This document shows, in pieces, positions 54,843 to 62,834 of a stretch of DNA of 64,000 nucleotides (positions are counted from its first letter, which is position 1; every line of letters starts with the position of its first letter). The translations under genes and the position numbers were made by a program. The DNA is from Sulfuricurvum sp. IAE1 (GTDB taxonomy: Bacteria > Campylobacterota > Campylobacteria > Campylobacterales > Sulfurimonadaceae), in NCBI RefSeq assembly GCF_004347735.1, contig NZ_SLTI01000007.1, positions 248,001 to 312,000 on the forward strand, written 5' to 3'. A model generated the notes under the pieces. That model was not told the DNA's origin, ran no database searches, and saw only the letters and a program-made list of their open reading frames with translations.

Positions 54843-55526
54843 ATGCAGCTGTGCGTCGCCCTCGATCTCTCCAGCATGGAAGAAAACCTCGCCCTCGTCG
54901 AAAAGATCAAAGCCTATCCCATATGGCTCAAGGTGGGGCTGCGTTCCTACATCCGCGACGGAAAGCCCTTCATCGACGCGATAAAAGCGATCAACCCCGA
55001 GTTTAAAATCTTCCTCGACCTCAAACTCTACGATATCCCCAACACGATGGCCGATGCCGCCGAATCGATCATGTCGCTGGGCGTCGATATGTTCAATGTC
55101 CACGCCTCCGCGGGGCGCAAAGCGATGCATGAGGTGATGAAACGGCTCGAGCCCTACGAAAAACGTCCTCTCGTTCTTGCCGTCACCGCACTCACCTCCT
55201 TCGACGAAAACGAGTTCGGACACGTCTACGGAGAAGGGATCGCGGCAAAAGCCGACCGGTTTGCCCGTGACGCCCATGAATCGGGGCTTGACGGTGTCGT
55301 GTGCAGCGCCTATGAGAGCGCCTCGATCAAGTCGCTCACTGCCGAGAACTTCGTCACCCTCACCCCGGGTATCCGCCCTTTCGGCGAAGATGCCGGAGAC
55401 CAGGAACGGGTGGCGACGATCGACGTCGCGCACAACGAAAAAGTCGATTTCATCGTCGTCGGGCGCCCCATCTACAAAGCCCCAAACCCCGCCGAAGTCG
55501 TCGAAAGGATTCTCGAGCGCCTCTAA
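54843..55526 (+). CDS. pyrF: Orotidine 5'-phosphate decarboxylase
   Basis: PyrF makes UMP from OMP, the last step of de novo pyrimidine synthesis. The 227-residue TIM barrel has LCVALDLSSMEENLALVEKI at the N-terminus, the catalytic FLDLKLYDIPNTMADAA (the Asp/Lys tetrad), LTPGIRPFGEDAGDQERVATI and VDFIVVGRPIYKAPNP with phosphate-binding Arg. Length is typical. It is followed after 50 bases by a short gene with its own promoter-like element. Confidence 0.97.
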   Translation: MQLCVALDLSSMEENLALVEKIKAYPIWLKVGLRSYIRDGKPFIDAIKAINPEFKIFLDLKLYDIPNTMADAAESIMSLGVDMFNVHASAGRKAMHEVMKRLEPYEKRPLVLAVTALTSFDENEFGHVYGEGIAAKADRFARDAHESGLDGVVCSAYESASIKSLTAENFVTLTPGIRPFGEDAGDQERVATIDVAHNEKVDFIVVGRPIYKAPNPAEVVERILERL

Positions 55527-55528
55527 AC

Positions 55529-55544
55529 TGGAATGCTCCTTGCT
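55529..55544 (+). promoter_or_regulatory. Sigma-54 (RpoN) type -24/-12 promoter
   Basis: TGGAAT (55529-55534), five bases and TTGCT (55540-55544) match the RpoN consensus TGGCAC-N5-TTGCW. The GG and GC doublets are exactly 12 bases apart, the required spacing. It starts three bases after the pyrF stop and lies before the 48-residue gene, giving a predicted leader of about 20 bases. Confidence 0.55.
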
Positions 55545-55576
55545 TGAATTTCGCAAATTTACTGCGAGGAGTCCGC

Positions 55577-55723
55577 ATGAAGTTTATGGATAAAATCGAA
55601 CTGGTTGTCAAACTCAAAGAGAAAATCGCCGAAGCAAAAGCGACCAACGAAGCGCTTGCCGCACAACTCCAGACCCTCCTGGATCAGATCCTCACCAATC
55701 CGAAAAATTCCCCCGCGATTTAA
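55577..55723 (+). CDS. 48-residue coiled-coil protein
   Basis: This short gene starts at ATG 55577 with AGGAG (GCGAGGAGTCCGC) at good spacing and ends TAA at 55723. The product is mainly one amphipathic helix (DKIELVVKLKEKIAEAKATN, then EALAAQLQTLLDQIL) with heptad-like Leu/Ile/Val, then a Pro/Asn-rich end. It has no signal peptide or membrane segment. The preceding sequence holds a sigma-54-like promoter and the stop is followed by an 8-bp hairpin, so it looks like a complete transcription unit of its own. I do not recognise the family; a flagellar-regulon small protein is possible because RpoN controls mid-flagellar genes in this phylum. Confidence 0.65.
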   Translation: MKFMDKIELVVKLKEKIAEAKATNEALAAQLQTLLDQILTNPKNSPAI

Positions 55724-55730
55724 CGGTTTG

Positions 55731-55753
55731 CAAGCACCGCTTTAAGGTGCTTG
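55731..55753 (+). terminator. Rho-independent-like hairpin after the 48-residue gene
   Basis: CAAGCACC (55731-55738), a seven-base loop and GGTGCTTG (55746-55753) form a perfect eight-pair stem eight bases after the stop codon. It is followed by TTATCT, a weak U-tract. Confidence 0.55.
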
Positions 55754-55768
55754 TTATCTACACATCCG

Positions 55769-55774
55769 TATAAT
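55769..55774 (+). promoter_or_regulatory. Consensus -10 box of the tRNA-Ser gene
   Basis: TATAAT lies 19 bases before the first base of the tRNA, so transcription would begin about ten bases upstream of the mature 5' end. A clear -35 is not visible, partly because the preceding hairpin occupies the region. Confidence 0.55.
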
Positions 55775-55792
55775 TACGCCCTCTCAACTAAT

Positions 55793-55882
55793 GGACAGAT
55801 GGGTGAGTGGCTGAAACCACACCCCTGCTAAGGGTGCGTCCTGGAAACGGGACCGAGGGTTCAAATCCCTCTCTGTCCGCCA
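55793..55882 (+). tRNA. tRNA-Ser (anticodon GCU)
   Basis: The acceptor stem GGACAGA pairs with TCTGTCC, the anticodon stem CACCC/GGGTG encloses the loop CTGCTAA with anticodon GCT, and the T arm GAGGG-TTCAAAT-CCCTC is perfect. A long variable arm (about GTCCTGGAAACGGGAC) marks class II, as for Ser. The terminal CCA is encoded. It decodes AGC/AGU. No integrase or repeated tRNA end was seen nearby, so it does not look like an integration site. Confidence 0.95.
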
Positions 55883-55965
55883 CCTTCATTAAAACTTCCC
55901 GATTAAAGAAACTTCCAAGATACGAAAATCTGATTGTAACCGCACAAAGCTCGCACGGTTTGTAT

Positions 55966-57177
55966 TTACACCCTTGCTTTATCGACGTGTATGCCGCTGT
56001 ATTCGAGTGCGTAGATGAGCTCGACGGGGTCGATGCGGTCGAAGTTGTCGAAAACGATTTTGCGCAGGTAATCGCGCTCTTCTTTTTCGGCTTTCAGAAG
56101 GCTGTGGGCGAATTTCCCTTTTTTCTCGACGACGAGGCGCGTGATTTCGCTGTCCATTTTGACGTGGTTCATCAACTCTTTGATGTTGGTGTCAAAAACG
56201 GCGCCCAGCAACGAGAACATTCCCGCCAGATACGCTTTTTCCTTGTCGCGGTGATGGGCATCGTCTTCCATCCGTTCGGCACGGTTGAGGGCAAACTGCA
56301 AAATGGTCTGCGAGGCGGGATTGGTCGAAATCTCGGCGTACAGATACACGAGCAGCCAGCGCAGGAGCTTGTCGCGGCCCAGCAGGGTAATAACCTGCGT
56401 GATCGATTCGACAGGGGTACTGAACGACTCCTGGTTGTTGAGGAATTTGATCAGTTTGTACGAGAGGTCGGCACGCTGTTTGATGAACATCTCGATCTGG
56501 TTCGTTTCGGCATCGTCTTTGATGAGACGGATCAGCTGCAAGATGATGAGATGGGTCACCTCTTTGTAGCCGTCAACCTCGATCACCTCGGGCTTGTGCA
56601 GATGGTAGCCCTGAAAATAATCAAACCGGATCTGGCGGCATTTGTCGTGTTCTTCTTTAGTCTCGATCTTTTCGGCGAGGAACTGGATTCCGCTGCTGCG
56701 GAGTTTGGCCATCACCGTTTCGATGTTGGGAGTTTCGGCGGCAATGACGTCGATTTTGATGATATGGACGTATTTCATGAGAGGGGCGAATTTTTTGATC
56801 ATCCCGACGCTGCAGTCGAAATCGTCGATCGCGATGGTATACCCTTTGCGATGGTACGCTTTGATCCTGTCGATCACTTTGTCGTTCAGTTCGATCGTCT
56901 CGAGCAGTTCGAGTACGAACCGTTTCTTATCCAAAACGTCGACAACCCCGGACGTCAGCATCTGCTCGTCGACATTGATAAACGCGATGCCGGTTTTTCC
57001 CAGCAGCTGGTCGATATCGAGATTGGTGAGGGTGTTGATGATGATTTGCGAGGTCGCTTTCATGTTACCGGGAAATTCCGCAATTCCGTGGGCGGAATCG
57101 CGAAATAGCAGCTCATAAGCGAATACATTTCCCTCGTTGCTGAAAATCTTTTGTTTGGCCAGATACAATTTACCCAA
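55966..57177 (-). CDS. EAL-HDOD domain signalling protein (YuxH family)
   Basis: The first ~200 residues form an EAL-like c-di-GMP domain: the usual EAL is changed to ELL in FAYELLFR, and metal-binding residues of active phosphodiesterases are only partly kept (e.g. AIDDFDCSVG and IKIDV are present, the family's E-x-L/V-E parts vary). The remaining ~200 residues are HDOD (VTHLIILQLIRLIKD, YKLIKFLNNQESF, ITQVITLLGRDKLLRWLLVYLY, AYLAGMFSLLGAVFD). Proteins with this layout often act as regulators without phosphodiesterase activity, for example in motility or twitching control. It begins 84 bases after the tRNA on the opposite strand. The target is unknown. Confidence 0.88.
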   Translation of the reverse strand: MGKLYLAKQKIFSNEGNVFAYELLFRDSAHGIAEFPGNMKATSQIIINTLTNLDIDQLLGKTGIAFINVDEQMLTSGVVDVLDKKRFVLELLETIELNDKVIDRIKAYHRKGYTIAIDDFDCSVGMIKKFAPLMKYVHIIKIDVIAAETPNIETVMAKLRSSGIQFLAEKIETKEEHDKCRQIRFDYFQGYHLHKPEVIEVDGYKEVTHLIILQLIRLIKDDAETNQIEMFIKQRADLSYKLIKFLNNQESFSTPVESITQVITLLGRDKLLRWLLVYLYAEISTNPASQTILQFALNRAERMEDDAHHRDKEKAYLAGMFSLLGAVFDTNIKELMNHVKMDSEITRLVVEKKGKFAHSLLKAEKEERDYLRKIVFDNFDRIDPVELIYALEYSGIHVDKARV

Positions 57178-57322
57178 AAACGGTTCCTTTTCCGTCTGCC
57201 GGACGGTCGATCGGTATACTCATAAACGTATATCGGCATTGTGCCTGAAAAAGGTTGAATTCTTTAACGGATTCTATTGCTTACCGTAGATTTTTAAACC
57301 TTCTTTATCCGCTGCCGATCGC

Positions 57323-57967
57323 TTATCGGTCGTTCCCCTTGCCGTTTCCGTGACCTTTTCCGCCCCGCTCATGGGGAGGCTTTCCCCCTTTGCGCTCGTC
57401 ATTCCCTCTCCCTTCGTAACGCTGTCCCCCTTTTTTGCCGCGGTAGTGTTCGTCGATGTTCATGTATCTCTCCCCTCCGCGGCGGCGGTCGATGACGTCA
57501 TCGACACTCACCCCGTGATAACGCGAGAGAAAACGGACATTGGCGAGTTCGACGATTTCATCGTCGCGCAGACGGTGTTTTTTCCCCTCTTTATGGTATC
57601 CGTAGGCTTTCCCGTAGGGAGGGCCGGAGTGACGGTGTGAATCGACGACATACAGAGTATGCGGATCCAGCCCGAGGCGCAGCGTGATGTCCCACCAGCT
57701 GAGTCCCCGCAGCCGAAGATCGGCGATAAACTGCGCATTGCGGTGCGCGCGGTGGGAGAGGAGATAGACGACGCTCATCTCCTCTCTTGGAATGGAGCGT
57801 TCGATCATGACGATTTCACGGTGCGGAACCCGGTAATACTCCCCGATCGAAAGAGAAAGGCCCGTAATCCCCTGGTCCGATCCCGAAATACCGATATCGA
57901 AATCGGCGGCAAGCACCCCGCTATAGAGAGTTCCGGCAATCAATGCCGTAGCGGCCAAACGTTTCAT
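57323..57967 (-). CDS. Exported protein with basic low-complexity tail
   Basis: The start at 57967 follows AGGAGG, and a TATAAT box is at 57995-58000; the longer frame to 58090 lies within that region. The 214-residue product has a signal peptide (LAATALIAGTLYSGVLAAD). A structured middle has two repeats of a helical motif (IMIERSIPREEMSVVYLLSHRAHR and RDDEIVELANVRFLSRYHGVSVDDVIDRR), reminiscent of secreted proteins of unknown role in other Proteobacteria. The final ~50 residues are Gly/Lys/Arg/His/Asn repeats (GGKGHGNGKGND). I do not recognise a named family. The tail could bind metal or polyanion; this is a guess. Confidence 0.75.
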   Translation of the reverse strand: MKRLAATALIAGTLYSGVLAADFDIGISGSDQGITGLSLSIGEYYRVPHREIVMIERSIPREEMSVVYLLSHRAHRNAQFIADLRLRGLSWWDITLRLGLDPHTLYVVDSHRHSGPPYGKAYGYHKEGKKHRLRDDEIVELANVRFLSRYHGVSVDDVIDRRRGGERYMNIDEHYRGKKGGQRYEGRGNDERKGGKPPHERGGKGHGNGKGNDR

Positions 57968-57994
57968 GAATATCCTCCTTTTGGATAAAAAAAC

Positions 57995-58000
57995 ATTATA
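57995..58000 (-). promoter_or_regulatory. Consensus -10 box for the basic-tailed exported protein
   Basis: On the minus strand GTG-TATAAT-GTTT lies 27 bases before the ATG, with AGGAGG in between. The divergent gap to galU (58090s) also carries the galU promoter. Confidence 0.55.
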
Positions 58001-58085
58001 CACCGCTTTTTGTTTCCGGACGGTAAACGATTGTTCCCCTCTGCCGCCGCGAAGACCGACATGGCGCAATAACCCCCCGGTGTGA

Positions 58086-58091
58086 TACAAT
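58086..58091 (+). promoter_or_regulatory. Probable -10 box for galU
   Basis: GA-TACAAT-AGCG lies 31 bases before the galU ATG in the 155-base divergent gap. GGAGCGAG before the ATG can serve as ribosome site. Confidence 0.5.
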
Positions 58092-58122
58092 AGCGCCCAT
58101 AATTCAACGACGCGGAGCGAGT

Positions 58123-58944
58123 ATGATCAAAAAATGCCTTTTCCCCGCGGCAGGATACGGAACCCGTTTTTTGCCGGCCACCAAAGCGATGCCCAAAGAG
58201 ATGCTTCCGGTGCTCACCAAACCCCTCATCCAGTATGGCGTCGAGGAAGCGGTCGAAGCGGGTATGCATACGATGGCGATCGTCACCGGGCGCGGGAAAC
58301 GGGCGCTGGAAGATCATTTTGACGTCAGTTACGAGCTCGAGCACCAGATCGCGGGAACCGATAAGGAACATTACCTTACCGAAATACGCGCGCTGATCGA
58401 TCAATGCACTTTTTCCTACACCCGTCAAAACGAAATGAAAGGGCTCGGCCATGCGATTCTCACCGGCGAAACGCTGATCGGAAACGAACCGTTCGCCGTC
58501 ATTCTCGCCGACGACCTGTGCGACGGCAACGGCGAGGGGGGAGTCCTTTCGCAGATGGCAAAGCTTTATCAGCGCTACCGATGTTCGATAGTCGCGATCG
58601 AAGAGATCGATCCGAGCCAGACCAACCGCTACGGCATCATCGAGGGCGAAGAGATCGAAGATGGGGTTTATCGGATCACGAACATGGTCGAAAAGCCCGA
58701 TCCCTCGGTTGCCCCGAGCAATCTGGCGATCATCGGGCGATACATCCTCACCCCCGATATTTTTTCGATCATCGAAAGCACTCCTCCGGGCAAGGGGGGA
58801 GAGATCCAGATCACCGACGCGCTGATGACCCAGGCACAGAACGGGACCGTGCTGGCGTATAAATTCAAAGGGAAACGGTTCGACTGCGGAAGCGTGGAGG
58901 GGTTCGTCGAGGCGACGAACTATTTCTACGAAAAAACAAAATAA
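58123..58944 (+). CDS. galU: UTP--glucose-1-phosphate uridylyltransferase
   Basis: GalU makes UDP-glucose, the donor for surface polysaccharide and LPS sugars. The nucleotide-binding start FPAAGYGTRFLPATKAMPKEMLPVLTKP (residues ~7-34), then GLGHAILTGETLIGNEPFAVILADDL, NMVEKPDP and KGKRFDCGSVEGFVEATNYF match the bacterial enzyme. Length 273 aa. It is monocistronic, converging on the amidase gene with six bases between. Confidence 0.97.
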   Translation: MIKKCLFPAAGYGTRFLPATKAMPKEMLPVLTKPLIQYGVEEAVEAGMHTMAIVTGRGKRALEDHFDVSYELEHQIAGTDKEHYLTEIRALIDQCTFSYTRQNEMKGLGHAILTGETLIGNEPFAVILADDLCDGNGEGGVLSQMAKLYQRYRCSIVAIEEIDPSQTNRYGIIEGEEIEDGVYRITNMVEKPDPSVAPSNLAIIGRYILTPDIFSIIESTPPGKGGEIQITDALMTQAQNGTVLAYKFKGKRFDCGSVEGFVEATNYFYEKTK

Positions 58945-58950
58945 GCTACA

Positions 58951-60534
58951 TTACCCGTTATTAGCGAAATAGCGGGCCACCCCTTCAACCAGCCCTTCTA
59001 CCATCCATTTCTGGTATTTTTCATCGGCGATGCGGGCCGATTCGTCCGGATGGCTTATGTATCCCACCTCAAGCAATACCGCGGGCATCTGTGCTCCGAC
59101 AAGAACCCAGAAAGGCCCTTCCCGCACGCCGTTGTCCCGGACGTTCGGAAACTGTTTACGGAGGTTTGAGAGCATCCCTTTTTGCAGGTCGATCGCCAGT
59201 TTGTTCGAGGCGATAATCTTTTCGGTATTCAGAAAGCTCAGGAAACTGAGTTTCCCGTACTGCCCCATCTCGTTCATATCCTCGGAGTTTTCCAGCGCCG
59301 CGACCCGCATCGCCCTCTCGCTCCGTCCGGGAGAGAGAAAATAGGTTTCGATCCCTTGCGCTAACATCGGATCGGACGTTTTGGGAATCGCGTTGGCATG
59401 GACCGAAATAAATAGATCGGCCTCTTTGTCGTTCGCGAATTTCGTACGGTCTTTAAGTTCGATAAACGTGTCGTTGCTGCGTGTCATGTACACGGTATAC
59501 CCCATCCCCCGGAGTTTTTCGGCAAACTGCATCGAAATTTCCAGAACAATGTTCTTTTCCATAAACCCGTTACCGACGGCACCGCTGTCCTTCCCGCCGT
59601 GACCCGGATCGATCACGATGGTTTTTTTGCTGCGGTCTTTTGGGGTCACGCTCACCAACGGGGGAAGCGTCGCCATCAACGGGGGCTCGACGACAGGGGG
59701 TTGTGTAACCGGAGTCGTCGCCAGCGGCGGGGTAATTTTGGGGGCGTCCAGGTTGAGGTCGATGTAAACCGATTTCCCCTGCGCGGAGGGTTTGATCTGG
59801 ATCGCCTTGGTGTGTTCGATGACGAGGCGCAGCGTCTTGGCATCGAACTGCGCGATCTTGATCCGATTGATCTCTTTGTGTTCCAAAGTCTGCGTTTTAG
59901 AAAGAGTGGCCGAATCGATGTCGATAATGTAACGGAAGCGCTGTTTATCCGCCTCGATAATCTTCGACATCCGGATCTGGCTTTGCTGTATCGGGGTGTC
60001 AAAAAGGAGTTCGAGCCCTTTTTCTTTCCAGCGCGCGTCTTCGAGGCGATGGCGCATCACGACCGAAACGCTTTCGGGACGAACGGGGGGCTCGACTTTC
60101 AGTCTGACCGGTTCGGGAGTGGTAAACTTGCCGGCAATGGCCGCGGGTTTGAGCGTTTTATCGTAAATGACGGAGGGGATATTTGTTTCGGCCGATTTGT
60201 CGAAAAGTTTTTGGACCGGTTCAGCCGTTTTTACCGCCGAAGGGCGTGTAGTCACTGCGGCAGGGAGCTTGGAAAGATCCGCTTCGTATTTGGAAACGTC
60301 GATACCCAGTTTGTGCCCGCCGCGGACAATACCCTCGAGCGCTTCGCGCGCGGTGGCCGTATTTTTGTCGAGCATGGCACGAAGGTAGATCGTTTTGTAC
60401 TCGTTGTACCCCCGGAACTGTTCGACCTCGTCCCCGCTTTCAAGGGCCTTTCTGGCCGATTCAAGCCGATTGTCCGCCGTAGCGGCATACGAAGCCAAAA
60501 CAAAAAACGCCAGTAAAAAAAGACGGGCCAGCAC
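58951..60534 (-). CDS. amiA: N-acetylmuramoyl-L-alanine amidase (AmiA/AmiC type)
   Basis: This periplasmic amidase splits daughter cells by cutting the glycan-peptide bond. A signal peptide is at residues 1-17 (LLAFFVLASYA). An AMIN domain lies around ~160-260 (RYIIDIDSATLSKTQTLEHKEINRIKIAQF). The Amidase_3 domain from about 300 carries IVIDPGHGGKDSGAVGNGFMEKNIVLEIS, IFVHAN-type FISVHANAIP, and the late Glu in AVLLEVGYISHPDE, the zinc-site motifs. By order (amidase after fabX, tyrS, spoT) it matches H. pylori HP0772 (AmiA). 527 aa. Confidence 0.94.
   Translation of the reverse strand: MLARLFLLAFFVLASYAATADNRLESARKALESGDEVEQFRGYNEYKTIYLRAMLDKNTATAREALEGIVRGGHKLGIDVSKYEADLSKLPAAVTTRPSAVKTAEPVQKLFDKSAETNIPSVIYDKTLKPAAIAGKFTTPEPVRLKVEPPVRPESVSVVMRHRLEDARWKEKGLELLFDTPIQQSQIRMSKIIEADKQRFRYIIDIDSATLSKTQTLEHKEINRIKIAQFDAKTLRLVIEHTKAIQIKPSAQGKSVYIDLNLDAPKITPPLATTPVTQPPVVEPPLMATLPPLVSVTPKDRSKKTIVIDPGHGGKDSGAVGNGFMEKNIVLEISMQFAEKLRGMGYTVYMTRSNDTFIELKDRTKFANDKEADLFISVHANAIPKTSDPMLAQGIETYFLSPGRSERAMRVAALENSEDMNEMGQYGKLSFLSFLNTEKIIASNKLAIDLQKGMLSNLRKQFPNVRDNGVREGPFWVLVGAQMPAVLLEVGYISHPDESARIADEKYQKWMVEGLVEGVARYFANNG
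58954..58976 (-). terminator. Hairpin overlapping the end of the amidase gene
   Basis: CCCGTTATT and AATAGCGGG (one G-T pair) enclose a five-base loop within the last codons of the amidase gene. On the minus strand a U-rich stretch follows after the stop (TTATTTTGTTTTTTC). It may end transcripts of both this gene and, in reverse, galU. Confidence 0.35.
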
Positions 60535-60540
60535 GTAAGG

Positions 60541-61632
60541 TTATTCCCCGTGCGTGAGTTTGTCCATCAGCTCTTTGACGGAGATGATCTCATCGATTTT
60601 GTAGCCGTTGCTGCCTGAAAAATAGAGCCCCAGTTCCATGTCGCCGAAATAAGCGTCGCTCAGACGGTCGGCGATACAAAAGCCCACTTCTTTCGCCTCG
60701 ACCCCGCGGTTACAGGGGGCGACGCAGTTGGAGATACATTTGATCGCAGGCCCCGTTCGGGTATCGATCAGGTCGCGAAGGTTCGTCCGCACTCCCCGTG
60801 CGGGATACCCGACGGGAGATTTCATGAGGGTGATGTCCTCTTCTTTGGCGTTCAGGAGCACTTTTTTGAAGTTTTCATGGGCATCGCATTCGTGCGTTCC
60901 GATAAAACGGGTCCCCATTTGAACCCCCGAAGCCCCGAGCGCCATCATCGCATCGATGTCGTTTTTATCCCAGATCCCCCCGGCCGCGATGACGGGGATG
61001 TTCCCCCATGCCGCCGCTTCTTCGACGACGGGAGCGACAAGGTTTTCGAGCTGGTATTCATCCATAAAACACTGCTCGTACGTAAACCCCTGGTGTCCGC
61101 CGCTTTTTGGCCCTTCGAGAACAACGGCGTCCGGGAGGCGGTTGTACCGTTTTTCCCACCGTTTGCAAATGATCGAGAGCGCCTTTGGGGAAGAGACGAT
61201 GGGAACCAGCGCCACGTCGGGGAAGTCGGCGGTGAATTCGGGCATGTTGGTCGGCAGCCCCGCACCGGTGATGATGATGTCAATCCCCGCTTCGCACGCG
61301 TCGCGGACAACGCGGCCGTAGTCGTTGATCGCGTAGAGGATATTCGCCGCCAGCGGAGCGTCGCCGCAGATTTTACGGGCGTTTTCGACGATGGCCGCCA
61401 GCCCTTTTTTGGAATAGAAATTCTCCGCATCCAGCGGTCGCCCGGCAACGAGTTTGTCGGCATAGGCCTTGTCACCGTAATATCCGGTTCCTACGGCGCT
61501 GATAACCCCAAGCCCCCCTTCGGCGGAGACGGTTCCGGCCAGACGGTCCCAGCTGATACCGACGCCCATGCCGCCCTGTACAATGGGTTTTGGGATCGTA
61601 TATTTCCCGATTGTAAGTGGCGGAAGACTCAT
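60541..61632 (-). CDS. fabX: FabX-type acyl-ACP dehydrogenase/isomerase (often called nitronate monooxygenase)
   Basis: The 363-residue flavin TIM barrel looks like a 2-nitropropane dioxygenase/nitronate monooxygenase: KPIVQGGMGVGISWDRLAG, GPKSGGHQGF with His180, PVIAAGGIWDKNDI and GVQMGTRFIGTHEC. It also carries four Cys in C299-x3-C303-x3-C307-x11-C319, fitting the [4Fe-4S] ligands of H. pylori FabX (HP0773). FabX oxidises and isomerises decanoyl-ACP to start unsaturated fatty acids without FabA/FabB. Length equals H. pylori FabX. The gene sits between tyrS (overlap four bases) and the amidase, exactly as HP0774-HP0773-HP0772. The name FabX is therefore favoured over nitronate monooxygenase. 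Confidence 0.85.
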   Translation of the reverse strand: MSLPPLTIGKYTIPKPIVQGGMGVGISWDRLAGTVSAEGGLGVISAVGTGYYGDKAYADKLVAGRPLDAENFYSKKGLAAIVENARKICGDAPLAANILYAINDYGRVVRDACEAGIDIIITGAGLPTNMPEFTADFPDVALVPIVSSPKALSIICKRWEKRYNRLPDAVVLEGPKSGGHQGFTYEQCFMDEYQLENLVAPVVEEAAAWGNIPVIAAGGIWDKNDIDAMMALGASGVQMGTRFIGTHECDAHENFKKVLLNAKEEDITLMKSPVGYPARGVRTNLRDLIDTRTGPAIKCISNCVAPCNRGVEAKEVGFCIADRLSDAYFGDMELGLYFSGSNGYKIDEIISVKELMDKLTHGE

Positions 61633-62831
61633 TTGATAACCTTTAATCGCGCAAATTTACGTTTACCGACCTGAAGAACGTATTCGCCCTCTTCCAGCTG
61701 GTATTGCTCATCGCTTAGTTTGTTTTGATCGATTTTAACAGAGCCTTGCTTAATCTCCCGCCGTGCCTGCGAAGTAGATGGGCTTAAGCCGCAGTCGACC
61801 AGCGCCTTGGCGATCCAAAGCGGTCCGGAGACGGTAAACTCTTCCATATCGCTGGGGATTTCGCTCTGGGCGTGAACCCGTTCAAATTCGGCGTGCGCCG
61901 CTTCGGCCGCGTCGCTCGAATGGAAGCGGGCCGTAATTTCGATCGCAAGGGCCTCTTTGACCTTTTTGGGATGCAGCGTCCCTTCCTCCACCCCTTTTTT
62001 GAGGGTGTCGATCTCGTCAAGCGTTTTGGAGCTGAGCAGCTCGTAATAACGCCACATCAGTGTATCGCTGATACTGAGTACCTTGCCGTACATGTCACCC
62101 GGCGCATCGGCGACTGCAATGTAATTACCGAGGCTTTTGGACATTTTCTGGACGCCGTCAAGCCCCTCGAGGATCGGCATCATCAATACCGCCTGCTCTT
62201 TGCCCGTTTCGTAGACGCGCTGCAGGTGCCGCCCCATCAGGAGGTTGAATTTCTGATCCGTCCCGCCGATCTCGATATCGCTGCGCAGGTGGACGCTGTC
62301 GTATCCCTGCAGCAGCGGGTAGAGGAATTCGCTGATCGAAATGGAGATCCCCGCTTTGTGACGTTTGTCGAAATCGTCGCGTTCGAGCATCCGTGCGACG
62401 TTGTAGGTGGTAGTGAGTTCGAGCATCCCTGCCGCGCCGAGAGCGTTAAGCCAGTCGGCGTTGAAAACGACGGTCGTTTTTTCCGGATCAAGGATCTTGA
62501 AAACCTGGTTTTTGTACGTCTGGGCGTTTTCCTGTACCTGCGCGGGGAGGAGTTTTTTGCGGGTTTCGCTTTTGCCGGTCGGGTCCCCGATCTGGGCGGT
62601 GAAATCTCCGATCAGAAACTGTACGCGCGCGCCGTATTTCTGAAAAATCGCCAGTTTTTGGAGCAGCACGGTGTGTCCCAGGTGCAAATCGGGGGCGGTC
62701 GGGTCGAACCCCGCTTTCACGGTGTACGTTTCCCCTTTTTCAAAGTAGTTTTTCACAAGGGCGACGATACGTTCGTCGTCGATGATTTCGGCGGTGCCGC
62801 GTCTGATTTCTCGTAATGCTTCGTTGATCAT
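61629..62831 (-). CDS. tyrS: Tyrosyl-tRNA synthetase
   Basis: TyrS charges tRNA-Tyr. HIGH is DLHLGHTVLLQKL (His50, His53), the tyrosine site is EFLYPLLQGYDSVHLRSDIEIGGTDQ, and KMSKS is VQKMSKSLGN at about residue 230. A C-terminal S4-like domain holds SQARREIKQGSVKIDQNKL. At 400 aa it is the TyrZ-like/short S4 form seen in Campylobacterota. It starts three bases after spoT and overlaps fabX by four bases. Confidence 0.97.
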   Translation of the reverse strand: MINEALREIRRGTAEIIDDERIVALVKNYFEKGETYTVKAGFDPTAPDLHLGHTVLLQKLAIFQKYGARVQFLIGDFTAQIGDPTGKSETRKKLLPAQVQENAQTYKNQVFKILDPEKTTVVFNADWLNALGAAGMLELTTTYNVARMLERDDFDKRHKAGISISISEFLYPLLQGYDSVHLRSDIEIGGTDQKFNLLMGRHLQRVYETGKEQAVLMMPILEGLDGVQKMSKSLGNYIAVADAPGDMYGKVLSISDTLMWRYYELLSSKTLDEIDTLKKGVEEGTLHPKKVKEALAIEITARFHSSDAAEAAHAEFERVHAQSEIPSDMEEFTVSGPLWIAKALVDCGLSPSTSQARREIKQGSVKIDQNKLSDEQYQLEEGEYVLQVGKRKFARLKVIK

Positions 62832-62834
62832 GTT

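Noticed and set aside
55793..55965. tRNA-Ser as an integration site for a genomic island
   Set aside because: No integrase, no repeated tRNA 3' end and no change in gene content suggest an island on either side.
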